Source of the DNA: Nitrospinae bacterium RIFCSPLOWO2_12_FULL_45_22
GTDB taxonomy: Bacteria; 2-12-FULL-45-22
Direction: 5' to 3'
Assembly (NCBI GenBank): GCA_001803565.1
Contig: MHDQ01000207.1
Coordinates: forward strand, 1-63,829
Length of the DNA: 63,829 bases
Part shown: positions 1 to 8,199 of the stretch, one piece after another
How the letters are laid out: every line of letters begins with the position of its first letter
Numbering within the stretch: the first letter of the stretch is position 1
Made by a program: the position numbers and the translations under genes
Notes under the pieces: model-generated
The model's input: only the letters and a program-made list of their open reading frames with translations
What the model was told of the DNA's origin: nothing
Database searches by the model: none

Positions 1-155
1 CTTTGTGGCTTTTTGGCTTGTCTTAACATAGATATCACTACCTTCATTTAATTATGTGTTTGTAGGATACAATGTGGTTATATGCTATATTATTAACGAT
101 TCACGATCTATAGCCTAAAGCCGGGTGAAAGGGTCTTGCTTTATAAGGGACTAAG

Positions 156-2303
156 ATGTTGAAGGAAGAGAATAAATTGCAGACCTATATATTTTCGCTG
201 GAGGGATTAGACTGTCCGGATTGTGCTGCTAAGATAGAGAAAATAGTATCTCAAATCCGGGGGGTTGAACAGGCCAGGGTCAATTTTGTCACCTCTACTA
301 TAGAATTAGAAGCAGTGGAGTGCAAGGGACTGGAGCAGGAGATAGCTCATCAGATAAGACGTCTGGGCTATGGAATAAAGTTAGAAGGCGGACTGACAAG
401 GCAAGAAAGCCTAAAAAAGGCCCGCTGGAGGACAGATAAAAGGGTTCTCTTGACTATTCTTTCTGGCGTTTTGCTGGTTTTAGGCTTCTTTTTCTCTTTC
501 TTGCCCGACCCGTTTTCTTACTTGACTATTCCTTTTTATTTGATGGCAATTATTTTTAGCGGCTATCATATCGCCTGGAAAGGGCTATATGCTACATATA
601 ACATCACTTTGGATATGAATTTCTTGATGAGCATAGCAGTAGTAGGGGCTATTATTATTGGTGAATGGTTAGAAGGGGCCTTAGTAATCTTCCTTTTCTC
701 CCTCGCTCAGGTACTGGAAAGCGCCAGTATGGATCGGGCTCGAAAGGCTATCCAGTCATTGATGGAACTCTCCCCTCTGGAGGCTTTAGTAAGGCGGGGA
801 GGGCGGGAAGAGCGGGTAGCAGTAGATGAAGTATCAGTAGGCGAGACCATTATTATCAAACCGGGAGAAAAGATACCCTTAGATGGTCGGGTTATTAAGG
901 GCTCATCCAGCGTAAACCAGGCACCTATCACCGGAGAGTCTCTGCCGGCAGAAAAAGAGGTTGGCTCAGAAGTCTATGCTGGCACTATAAACCAATGGGG
1001 CTCATTAGAGGTAGAGGCTACGCATCGGGCGCAAGACAGTACCCTGGCCCGTATCATACATATGGTAGAAGAGGCTCAGGCACAAAAAGCCCCAACGCAA
1101 AATTTTGTCGATACCTTTGCCCGATATTATACCCCGGGTGTGATCCTGTTTGCCCTCTTGATTTTTTTGCTTCCGCCTATATTCTATGACCAGCCTTTCA
1201 AAGAATGGTTCTATCGGGCCTTAGTCTTGCTGGTCATATCCTGTCCCTGTGCCTTAGTTATCTCTACCCCGGTGACTATTATCTCTGGTCTAACCAAGGC
1301 CGCCCGCCACGGTGTCTTGATCAAAGGTGGGGTATATTTAGAAACAGTCGGCAAACTGAAAGTAATAGCCCTGGACAAGACTGGTACTTTGACTAAAGGA
1401 AGACCCGAGGTTGCTGACGTTATTCCTCTAAACTCCGAGACTGAGATAGATATTTTGCGTATAGCAGCCCAGTTAGAGTTAAGATCAGAGCATCAACTGG
1501 CAGTAGCTATCCTTAAAAAGGCATCTGAAGAAGGCATTACCTTTACCGGTAGCGATGGTTACCGGGCCTTACCGGGTAGGGGTGCCCAGGCCGTTATTGA
1601 GGGAAAAACTTACTACATAGGAAACCACCGGCTATTTGAGGAGGTGGGCCTCTGCTATCCCCGGTTAGATGAACAGTTAGGGCTACTAGAGGCCCAGGGA
1701 AAAACTGCGGTTCTGTTGGGGGATAGTGAGAGGATTATCGGTATAATTACTCTCGCTGATACACTAAGAGACCAGGGCTATGAGGCTATAAAAAGACTGA
1801 AGCAAATCGGGATCGAGAAGACCCTGATCCTTTCTGGAGACAATCTGGGCACCACCAAAACTATAGCAGAAAAGCTGGGGATTGATGAGTACCGGGCAGA
1901 GCTGCTCCCCCAGGATAAAGTAAGGGTAGTGCAAGAGCTAAAGGAGAAATATTCCTGGGTAGGCATGGTAGGTGATGGGGTAAATGATGCACCGGCTTTA
2001 GCGGCTGCTAATGTAGGTATTGCTATGGGTACGGCTGGTAGTGACACCGCCCTGGAAACAGCCGATATAGCCCTAATGGCCGATGACCTAACCAAACTCC
2101 CTTTTGCTATGGCATTAAGTCATAAAACATTAAGGATTATTAAACAGAATATTGCCTTTTCGTTATTGCTTAAAGGGATGTTTTTAGTCCTGGCTTTTCC
2201 CGGCTGGACAACCCTCTGGATGGCTGTAGGGGCTGATATGGGGGCCTCTCTGGCTGTTATCTTTAACGGATTGCGGCTATTGCAGTCAGGAGAAGAATTA
2301 TGA
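156..2303 (+). CDS. zntA: P1B-type heavy-metal exporting ATPase (Zn/Cd/Pb type)
   Basis: Membrane ATPase that pumps soft divalent metal ions out of the cytoplasm. At 715 aa it has the full family layout. An N-terminal HMA domain carries CPDC (Cys20, Cys23), followed by membrane helices, the actuator TGES loop, the transmembrane metal motif SCPCAL (Cys363, Cys365), the phosphorylation motif DKTGTLT (Asp407) and the hinge GDGVNDAPA near residue 606. The last two helices hold LKGMF and VGADMGAS. Their Lys and Asp match the pair known in ZntA-type (Zn/Cd/Pb) rather than Cu-type pumps, so I infer zinc-group specificity. The stop overlaps the start of the downstream ZIP gene by 4 bp, implying translational coupling. 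No clear metal-responsive operator could be identified in the 155 bp upstream. Confidence 0.93.
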   Translation: MLKEENKLQTYIFSLEGLDCPDCAAKIEKIVSQIRGVEQARVNFVTSTIELEAVECKGLEQEIAHQIRRLGYGIKLEGGLTRQESLKKARWRTDKRVLLTILSGVLLVLGFFFSFLPDPFSYLTIPFYLMAIIFSGYHIAWKGLYATYNITLDMNFLMSIAVVGAIIIGEWLEGALVIFLFSLAQVLESASMDRARKAIQSLMELSPLEALVRRGGREERVAVDEVSVGETIIIKPGEKIPLDGRVIKGSSSVNQAPITGESLPAEKEVGSEVYAGTINQWGSLEVEATHRAQDSTLARIIHMVEEAQAQKAPTQNFVDTFARYYTPGVILFALLIFLLPPIFYDQPFKEWFYRALVLLVISCPCALVISTPVTIISGLTKAARHGVLIKGGVYLETVGKLKVIALDKTGTLTKGRPEVADVIPLNSETEIDILRIAAQLELRSEHQLAVAILKKASEEGITFTGSDGYRALPGRGAQAVIEGKTYYIGNHRLFEEVGLCYPRLDEQLGLLEAQGKTAVLLGDSERIIGIITLADTLRDQGYEAIKRLKQIGIEKTLILSGDNLGTTKTIAEKLGIDEYRAELLPQDKVRVVQELKEKYSWVGMVGDGVNDAPALAAANVGIAMGTAGSDTALETADIALMADDLTKLPFAMALSHKTLRIIKQNIAFSLLLKGMFLVLAFPGWTTLWMAVGADMGASLAVIFNGLRLLQSGEEL

Positions 2304-3016
2304 AAATACTTTTGTTTTCGCTCTTAGCAGCTTTATTTACGGTAGCGGGCGGGGGATTGCCATTGCTGAAGAAGAATTTAGGTCCCCGAGGGCTTTCTTT
2401 GCTGGTGGCATTTTCAGCAGGTGTGCTTCTGTCTGCTGGTATTAACCATATGATAGCTGAAAGTTACGAAGTGATAGGGAAATGGTCTTTGCTGTCGGTG
2501 AGCCTTGGATTTATCATTGTCTATCTATTAGAAAAGGGTAGCATGATCCATAGCTGTCGGGAGGTGGGTTGCGAAGTCCACTATATCGGCGGGTTTGCTT
2601 TGCTAGGGATAGGCTTTCATAACCTTTTGGATGGGATAGCTATTGCCGTTAGTATGGAGCTCCGCTTTGCCTTAGGGGCCGTAGTAGTAATGGCAGTCTT
2701 GTTACACAGCTTCCCTACCGGTATATCCATCTCGTCTATTATGCTGGCTAATGGTTATAGCCTATCTAGATCATGGTCTATTTTGGGCCTCCTGGGAGGA
2801 ATCATGGTTTTTGGAACCCTGCTGGGCCTACAGATACCTCCCCATGCGGAGAATTTACTTGGGATGGGAATAGGCATGTCGGCTGGCACCTTTCTCTATA
2901 TTGCCTCGGCAGATTTACTACCCCTCGCCCATCAGAATAACCAGGATTATGCCGTGCCGGCCTCTTTCCTATTCGGTTTCATCACTATTCTCCTTACGGC
3001 TCACTTACTCCATTAG
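2300..3016 (+). CDS. ZIP-family metal transporter with altered helix-5 motif
   Basis: Polytopic membrane protein of 238 aa with about eight hydrophobic segments and the ZIP fold signature HNLLDGIAIAV in the fourth core helix. The following core helix, normally HExPEG with two metal-binding acidic residues, reads HSFPTG here, so both glutamates are replaced. A loop between helices holds His and Cys (IHSCREVGCEVH), which could bind metal. The ATGA overlap with the upstream exporter shows the two are made together. ZIP proteins usually bring zinc or iron into the cytoplasm, so pairing with an efflux ATPase is unusual. Family membership is fairly safe; direction and substrate are not known. Confidence 0.82.
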   Translation: MKILLFSLLAALFTVAGGGLPLLKKNLGPRGLSLLVAFSAGVLLSAGINHMIAESYEVIGKWSLLSVSLGFIIVYLLEKGSMIHSCREVGCEVHYIGGFALLGIGFHNLLDGIAIAVSMELRFALGAVVVMAVLLHSFPTGISISSIMLANGYSLSRSWSILGLLGGIMVFGTLLGLQIPPHAENLLGMGIGMSAGTFLYIASADLLPLAHQNNQDYAVPASFLFGFITILLTAHLLH

Positions 3017-3024
3017 TAAAAATA

Positions 3025-3090
3025 GTAAGGCGTAAAGATTAAAGCTAAGGTAATTAGTCCCTTAGTTTTACGCTTTAAGCCTTACGCTTT
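3025..3090. repeat. Quasi-palindromic intergenic element, CGTAAAG family, copy 1
   Basis: The gap between the ZIP gene and acyP is a quasi-palindrome. The left arm holds GCGTAAAG and AAAGCTAAGG, the right arm CCCTTAGTTTTACGC and CTTACGCTTT. The same core recurs at 16108, 26624, 40987 and 47758. Confidence 0.8.
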
Positions 3091-3100
3091 CTGTTAGGAT

Positions 3101-3379
3101 ATGGGAGCAAGCAGGGTAAAGATTATTGTTAATGGGTTAGTACAAGGGGTCTATTTCCGCTCTACTACCCGGCAGCAGGCCCGACAATTGGGTATAACTG
3201 GCTGGGTCAAGAACCGCTGGGACGGCTCAGTGGAGATATTAGCAGAAGGTGATAGAGAAAAGCTGGAACGATTAATAGCCTGGTGCTACAAAGGACCTTC
3301 CGGGGCTGTGGTAGAGAAAGTCAACGTAGAATGGGAGCCTTTCCTGGACGAATTTCAAGATTTTACTATCGCCTATTGA
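3101..3379 (+). CDS. acyP: Acylphosphatase
   Basis: Small cytoplasmic enzyme (92 aa, the usual family size) that hydrolyses acyl phosphates such as carbamoyl phosphate or 1,3-bisphosphoglycerate. It shows the family motifs GLVQGVYFR, whose arginine binds phosphate, and GWVKNRWDGSVE, whose asparagine positions the catalytic water. The C-terminus ends in the usual FTIAY-like strand. It stands alone after a repeat-filled gap. The ATG start has only a poor Shine-Dalgarno sequence. It is unlikely to be anything else. Confidence 0.95.
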   Translation: MGASRVKIIVNGLVQGVYFRSTTRQQARQLGITGWVKNRWDGSVEILAEGDREKLERLIAWCYKGPSGAVVEKVNVEWEPFLDEFQDFTIAY

Positions 3380-3384
3380 TGAAA

Positions 3385-3401
3385 AATGAAAATTCCTATG
3401 C
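3385..3401. repeat. Partial copy of a dispersed repeat
   Basis: Seventeen bases (AATGAAAATTCCTATGC) just after the acyP stop match one end of the longer repeat found at 14051-14122 and, inverted, at 41639-41708. Confidence 0.5.
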
Positions 3402-3452
3402 GGTCAAGTTATTCAAATAGTTGGGAAATTAGCGGTGCGCTAAGGATAGGTT

Positions 3453-3989
3453 GTGGGCAAGATTATAGTACCTCCCCCAGTTAAATTGATCAGCGGGTTA
3501 ATCTCTAGCAACCTGGATTTGATGGAAAGGGCAAAAGAATTATTACAGCGCGAATATGGAGCGCTGGAGCTCGCAAGCCCCCTTTTCCCTTTCGACGTTA
3601 CCAAATACTACGAGCGGGAGATGGGTCCGGGATTGTTACGACAATATATATGCTTCCACCCTCTTATCTGGCGAGAAAGACTGCCAGAGATAAAATTATT
3701 GACTAATGACTTAGAAAGTTCCTTTACTAACCCCAGTGGTGGCCGTGAGATAAATATTGATCCCGGGTATTTGACCCTGGAAAACTTGATCCTGGCTACT
3801 ACTAAAAAGGCCAGCCACCGCCCTTATCTGCGAGACGGCATCTATGCTGAATTGACTTACCGTTTTATTAAAGGCTCTTTTCGGGAGCTGGAGTGGACTT
3901 ATCCGGATTATCGCCAGCCTCAAAGTATCGAATTCTTTAATCAGGCGCGAGAAGGGTACCGGCAACAACTGGCAGAGGATAAACAGTGA
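3453..3989 (+). CDS. DUF4416 family protein
   Basis: A 178-aa soluble protein that I recognise as the DUF4416 family by the opening VPPPVKLISGLISSN, the central INIDPGYLTLENLILATTKK and the late motif HRPYLRDGIYAELTYRF. No function is established to my knowledge. The family is scattered among Nitrospirota, Desulfobacterota and several candidate phyla. No membrane segment or signal peptide is visible. The start is GTG at 3453, and a usable Shine-Dalgarno (AAGGATAGG) precedes it. The gene converges on the minus-strand oxidoreductase, so it is probably transcribed alone or from the acyP side. Confidence 0.85.
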   Translation: MGKIIVPPPVKLISGLISSNLDLMERAKELLQREYGALELASPLFPFDVTKYYEREMGPGLLRQYICFHPLIWRERLPEIKLLTNDLESSFTNPSGGREINIDPGYLTLENLILATTKKASHRPYLRDGIYAELTYRFIKGSFRELEWTYPDYRQPQSIEFFNQAREGYRQQLAEDKQ

Positions 3990-4053
3990 AGGGTGAGCCC
4001 TAATGGGAATAATCAATTATTAGTTATCTTGTATGCTAACCAGGAACTGTTTT

Positions 4054-5403
4054 TCAAGTAGCTCGTCTTTGTACCCACCAGTACTTTTGCGTAGAATAGC
4101 ATAGCTTAGTTAGCAAAGGCGGACTGAGGGCCTTGCGGGTAGTCTGCCAATAGGGGACTTCACCAGTAAACATCTCCCAGAGTATTTCAGATAATGGTTT
4201 CTCTCCCGCCATTTTTTCTTCTTGCTCTTCTTTAAGCAAGGCCATAAGGGGGTGAGTGAAGACTTTTCTGGTAAAGACATATTCAAACATCTTAAAAAGA
4301 AATTTTCCATACATATTATCCCAAACAAATTTTTGCCTGCTCCTCTTATCAAACCCTTTATGGAATGCCTTTGCGGAAATCCCCCTATGCAGGGCTGTTT
4401 CAGCGGCAAAATAAGCCGTGTCAAAGGCTGACTCGATGCCGTTCTTTAAATACCGGGAATAACTAGCATCGCCCAGGATAACAAGTTGGTTAGTAAAAGG
4501 TCTCTTAGCCGGGGTGATAGGTATCTGTGGGTGGCAGTGGCAAGTAGTTTCCCAGGATGGGGGTAAGAATGGGCTTATCTTTGAGTTTCTTAAGATATCT
4601 TCTAAAGTCCTGATCTTTATATAAGGGCCAATGGCCGATACGGTAATATATTCCCCTTTTGGGGTAACAGCTAGGTAATGAGTATTATTAGAATAGATAG
4701 GGAAAATATGAATCATATCTCGGAATCTTTCTTTGATATAATCCTTACCCAGTCTTATCTCACTCTGACAGGTATGCCAGGTCATAGGGGGTTGGTAACC
4801 AAAAGTAAATTTATTCAGCAAGGCAGAATTAACCCCGAAGGCCCCGGCTAATAAGTCTGCCTCGTATATTTGCGCTGAGCCAGAACCCTTTAGCCTGAAC
4901 CATACCCTGGGTTTCTGATCATCGGTCAATTGGATATTGACAACCTCCCCTTCCTGAAATTTAGCCCCTTGCTTCAAGGCATAGTCCAGGATGAATTGAT
5001 CAAAGCTGATATCTTGATCTTCGCCGGCTTCCTGGCCCTGCCTCGGACCACCCCCCCGAAATACCCCATAAATCTTGGCTTCTCCTCCACCTTTTAGATC
5101 CACCCAATCATCTTGGGCATGGAAGGTAAAACCCTGGATATCATGCCGGATAACCTGGGATGTCAGTGGTACACCCAAATCTCTAAGGCGATTTGCTAAG
5201 CGGTTCCCTATAGTACCGGCACACATATTGCACCCTTTCGGTCCAGCAAAGCGAAAATTCTTATGGTCAAAGATTATCACTTCCAGGGGGTTACCCGTTG
5301 CCTTCGCCATCTGTAAAATAAAGATGGCAAAGAAACTACCGGCTGGCCCTCCGCCCAAAACGATTATTCTTGATATGTCCTGGGGCTTTTTCACCGGATC
5401 CAT
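4054..5403 (-). CDS. FAD-dependent oxidoreductase, geranylgeranyl-reductase-like
   Basis: A 449-aa flavoprotein. The N-terminus carries the dinucleotide-binding loop VLGGGPAGS, and a later GDASYSRYLKNGIESA matches the second FAD-contact motif (GDA) of the group that includes geranylgeranyl reductases and p-hydroxybenzoate-hydroxylase-like enzymes. Near residue 55 a GCNMCAG segment gives two close cysteines, which also occur in prenyl reductases of this group. The substrate cannot be read from the sequence; saturation of isoprenoid chains is one option. It is the third gene of a minus-strand cluster after glycogen synthase and glucokinase, with a 45-bp gap. The ATG has AAGGA just upstream. Confidence 0.75.
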   Translation of the reverse strand: MDPVKKPQDISRIIVLGGGPAGSFFAIFILQMAKATGNPLEVIIFDHKNFRFAGPKGCNMCAGTIGNRLANRLRDLGVPLTSQVIRHDIQGFTFHAQDDWVDLKGGGEAKIYGVFRGGGPRQGQEAGEDQDISFDQFILDYALKQGAKFQEGEVVNIQLTDDQKPRVWFRLKGSGSAQIYEADLLAGAFGVNSALLNKFTFGYQPPMTWHTCQSEIRLGKDYIKERFRDMIHIFPIYSNNTHYLAVTPKGEYITVSAIGPYIKIRTLEDILRNSKISPFLPPSWETTCHCHPQIPITPAKRPFTNQLVILGDASYSRYLKNGIESAFDTAYFAAETALHRGISAKAFHKGFDKRSRQKFVWDNMYGKFLFKMFEYVFTRKVFTHPLMALLKEEQEEKMAGEKPLSEILWEMFTGEVPYWQTTRKALSPPLLTKLCYSTQKYWWVQRRAT

Positions 5404-5448
5404 ATTCCTTGAAACCTCTAGTTAATTAGGATATGGCTATCTCCAGCT

Positions 5449-6408
5449 TTATGACAAAGCTAGATATGCGGCGCCTAAAATAGCCGCCTCATCTCCCAGG
5501 GTTGCTTGAAGGAGCTTTACCCTCTGGGTAGGCAGACGTAAAGCCCTCGTTTCAACTTCCTTTTTCGCCTCGGGCATAAACAAGGACCAGGCCTGGGCAA
5601 TCCCACCACCCAGGATAATAGCTTCCGGGTTAAAGATATTTATTAAATTAGAGAGTCCTATCCCTAATACTCTGCCTAACTCTGCCCATATTTGCCTGGA
5701 AAAATGGTCTCCTTGCAAGGCTGTCTGATAGAGCAGTTCCGGGGTTACTTTTTCTGGCTTTGAGCCTACTAGCTCCCACAGCCTGGTTTCTATCCTTTGC
5801 TCAAAAGCCTCTCTTGCTATCCTACTAAGGGCTACGGCAGAGACATATGCCTCCAGACATCCCTGGTTGCCACAGAGGCATCTCTCTCCATCAGGATATA
5901 TAACCATATGACCAATCTCGGCTGCAGTACCATCCTCTCCCCGCCATAGCTCTCTATTAAAGATTATTCCACCACCTAAGCCAGTACCAATAGTAAGGCA
6001 GATAAATGAATTGATCTCCCTTCCTGCCCCTAACCACATCTCCCCTAAGGCATAGGCATTGGCATCGTTCTCTACTAAGATAGGGATATTTAGAGGATAG
6101 AAGGCCTGCTTTAACTCTTCTCTGATAGGAAAATCTATGCAGCCAGGGAAATTAGGGGCTTGAGTGATGATCCCGTCGTGGGCATTGATGACCCCAGCAA
6201 TACCTAAGGCCACCGCTGCAATGTCATAGCCTTCTGATAACTCTTTCACCAGACCAGCCAGGTTTTTTACTACCAGGGGCATACCCAGGTGGGCTTCCGT
6301 AGGCTTCCATTGCCGATGTAAAAGAACTCCTTGATGGTTTACCACTGCGGCCTTAAGGTTGGTAGCGCCGCAATCTATGGCAATAACCCCCGCTCCCCTT
6401 TCTCCCAT
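5449..6408 (-). CDS. glk: ROK-family glucokinase
   Basis: A 319-aa ATP-dependent sugar kinase of the ROK family. It shows the phosphate-binding loop IDCGATNLKAAVV, the second nucleotide motif TIGTGLGGGI, and the zinc-binding ROK signature CLCGNQGCLEAYVS preceded by GHMVI. The catalytic Asp lies in VENDANAYALGE. The length is normal for bacterial ROK glucokinases. It starts two bases after the glycogen synthase stop, so the two are in one operon, which suggests glucose phosphorylation feeding or recovering from glycogen metabolism. ROK members can also use N-acetylmannosamine or fructose, so the exact sugar is inferred. Confidence 0.85.
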   Translation of the reverse strand: MGERGAGVIAIDCGATNLKAAVVNHQGVLLHRQWKPTEAHLGMPLVVKNLAGLVKELSEGYDIAAVALGIAGVINAHDGIITQAPNFPGCIDFPIREELKQAFYPLNIPILVENDANAYALGEMWLGAGREINSFICLTIGTGLGGGIIFNRELWRGEDGTAAEIGHMVIYPDGERCLCGNQGCLEAYVSAVALSRIAREAFEQRIETRLWELVGSKPEKVTPELLYQTALQGDHFSRQIWAELGRVLGIGLSNLINIFNPEAIILGGGIAQAWSLFMPEAKKEVETRALRLPTQRVKLLQATLGDEAAILGAAYLALS

Positions 6409-6410
6409 CT

Positions 6411-7877
6411 TTAAGAAAACCGCTCCAGGCCCTCAAGATATAATTCTTGATATCGTTTTGCTGAGTTTTTCCAGGAAAAATCCTGGGCCATAGTATTAGC
6501 CAGCAGCTTTCTCCAGAGTTTCTTATCCTGGTATATAGATATAGCCTCTCTAATCTTGGTTACCAGGGGTTCAACGGCGTATTGAGCAAATTTAAAGCCG
6601 GTACCACGACCAGTTACTGGATCAAAATCCTCTACAGTATCGTCTAACCCACCGGTGGCCCTTGCAATGGGTATGGTGCCATATTTCATACTATATATTT
6701 GATTAAGTCCACACGGCTCATAGCGGGAGGGCATAAGGAAAAAATCGGCCCCAGCTTCAATCTTATGGGCAAGGGCATTATTAAATTCTAGCTTTATAAT
6801 GGCCTTACCAGGAAAACGCCTCCCTATTGCCTGGAATAGGGTATGGTATCTTTCTTCACCCGTACCGAGGAGCACAAAACCTACGTCCAATACCATTATC
6901 TGATCCATAGCCTGGGTCAGGAGATCGAACCCTTTCTGGTCAGCCAGCCGAGAAATCATAGCCAGGATGGGGGAATTCTTGTTGATCTTCAGACCGGATA
7001 TGGCGATAAGGTCATCTTTACACTTTTTCTTACCCGAAATACGCCGCCGGTCATAATTGGCTACAATGAATCGGTCTCTAGCTGGGTTCCACTCATCATA
7101 GTCCACACCATTAATGATGCCATAAAGGTCTTTGCTGCGGTCCTGTAGTACCCCTTCCAGGCCATAGCCATATTCTGGTGTTCGGATCTCCTGGCTATAT
7201 TTGGAGCTGACGGTGCTAATGATATCCGAGAAGAGGATGCCCCCCTTCATGAGATTAATATTACCCCAATATTCTAACCCCTGGATAGAAAATAGCTCTG
7301 ATGGTAACCCTGTGAGCGAGAAGTTCTCAGCCGGGAATATCCCTTGATAAGCCAGATTATGGATGGTATAAAAAGACAGGATATGACGAAAGAAAGGGTC
7401 TTGTCTGAAAATAGTCTTGAGATATACGGGTATTAAAGCGGTCTGCCAATCATGGCAATGGATCACATGCGGTTGAAAGTCTATTGCCTTTAAGAGTTCT
7501 GGAACAGCACGGCAAAAAAATATAAATCGCTGGGCATTGTCCGGGTAATCACCCTGCGGAGTGCTATAGAGATATTCGCGATCATAATAGCGATCGTTCT
7601 GCAACAAATAGACCCGGATATCCTCAGGTGCCTGCAAGGTAAAGACTGTCGCTGGGCCAGCATCCCAGGGTAATGGCACAGATAAGCGGGGTATTAGTTC
7701 CTGGTAAATAAATTCCCCCCGCTTTACGGCCTGGTAAAGGGGTAGCACTATTCGGACATCATGGCCTAATGAGGCCAAGGCCATGGGCAAGGTTCCAGCT
7801 ACATCAGCTAACCCGCCCGTCTTAGCATAAGGGGTTGCCTCGGGCGAGACAAATAAAATCTTTAATTTTTTTATCAT
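6411..7877 (-). CDS. glgA: Glycogen synthase (ADP-glucose type, GT5)
   Basis: Extends alpha-1,4-glucan chains from ADP-glucose. The N-terminus ILFVSPEATPYAKTGGLADV holds the KTGGL nucleotide-sugar motif. The C-terminal Rossmann half carries PSRYEPCGLNQIYSMKYG and GTIPIARATGGLDDTVEDF, the usual GT5 motifs. I start it at the ATG at 7877 (488 aa, standard length), because homology begins there and GAGG lies just upstream. An in-frame start 24 codons earlier would add an unrelated leader. A good promoter lies at 7954-7982. It is the first gene of the glgA-glk cluster; no branching enzyme or GlgC is in the window. Confidence 0.93.
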   Translation of the reverse strand: MIKKLKILFVSPEATPYAKTGGLADVAGTLPMALASLGHDVRIVLPLYQAVKRGEFIYQELIPRLSVPLPWDAGPATVFTLQAPEDIRVYLLQNDRYYDREYLYSTPQGDYPDNAQRFIFFCRAVPELLKAIDFQPHVIHCHDWQTALIPVYLKTIFRQDPFFRHILSFYTIHNLAYQGIFPAENFSLTGLPSELFSIQGLEYWGNINLMKGGILFSDIISTVSSKYSQEIRTPEYGYGLEGVLQDRSKDLYGIINGVDYDEWNPARDRFIVANYDRRRISGKKKCKDDLIAISGLKINKNSPILAMISRLADQKGFDLLTQAMDQIMVLDVGFVLLGTGEERYHTLFQAIGRRFPGKAIIKLEFNNALAHKIEAGADFFLMPSRYEPCGLNQIYSMKYGTIPIARATGGLDDTVEDFDPVTGRGTGFKFAQYAVEPLVTKIREAISIYQDKKLWRKLLANTMAQDFSWKNSAKRYQELYLEGLERFS

Positions 7878-7953
7878 GTTCCTCTTTTTTAACCTTAAAC
7901 TGAATGCACCATAAAGGGGGGTATTTACACGACACCCCGTGCCTCTCAACTCC

Positions 7954-7982
7954 TATTTATCAAACTATAACCGGGCTGTCAA
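7954..7982 (-). promoter_or_regulatory. Sigma70-type promoter for glgA-glk
   Basis: On the minus strand TTGACA is followed after exactly 17 bp by TAAATA. This lies about 77 bp upstream of the chosen glgA start and also supports the later start codon. The -35 box is perfect; the -10 box is only moderate. Confidence 0.55.
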
Positions 7983-8026
7983 GTAAATATCTGACCTATT
8001 GGGTTTGCTCATCACGCAATTAACGA

Positions 8027-8032
8027 TATAAT
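8027..8032 (+). promoter_or_regulatory. -10 box of a relic promoter ahead of the yqeB-like remnant
   Basis: TATAAT at 8027-8032 with TTGCTC 16 bp upstream. It sits 45 bp before the first ATG codon of the remnant's own reading frame (8077), so it may be the surviving promoter of a lost gene. Confidence 0.35.
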
Positions 8033-8076
8033 TTCCCATTATGCATACGGTAAAGAAGATGTTTAAGGAAGAGATT

Positions 8077-8199
8077 ATGGTATTAATCAAAGGTGTTGGG
8101 GAGATAGCTTCTGGTGTGGCTTACAGACTGTTCCTCTCTGGTCTCCTGGTGTGTATGACAGAAATCCCTACTAACCTTGATATGAAATACAACACTTTT
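8077..8199 (+). pseudogene. Remnant of a YqeB/EF2563-like molybdenum-hydroxylase accessory gene
   Basis: The translation from 8077 begins MVLIKGVGEIASGVAYRL and continues to MTEIPTNL. This matches my memory of the N-terminus of the selenium-dependent molybdenum hydroxylase accessory family YqeB/EF2563, whose members start with a Rossmann-like VLIRGAGDLASGVAHRL-type segment followed by a TEI strand. After about 34 residues the similarity stops, and the frame runs antisense into the 3' end of the SUMF1 gene that ends at 8200. Intact family members are near 260 aa, so this is a 5' fragment left by a deletion or rearrangement. A promoter-like TATAAT is still present upstream. Family identity from such a short piece is tentative. 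Confidence 0.5.

Noticed and set aside
60-91. Possible MerR-type promoter before the Zn exporter (TTGTAG and TATATT, 20-bp spacing)
   Set aside because: The 20-bp spacing would suit a ZntR-like regulator, but no dyad is visible in the spacer and both boxes are weak.
5075-5425. Long open frame opposite the FAD oxidoreductase
   Set aside because: It lies antisense to a well-supported gene and has no recognisable motif; the same holds for the other long antisense frames in rpoB, rpoC, fusA and the gsp genes.
7878-7949. N-terminal extension of glgA
   Set aside because: It starts within the putative promoter's leader and does not resemble GT5 proteins.
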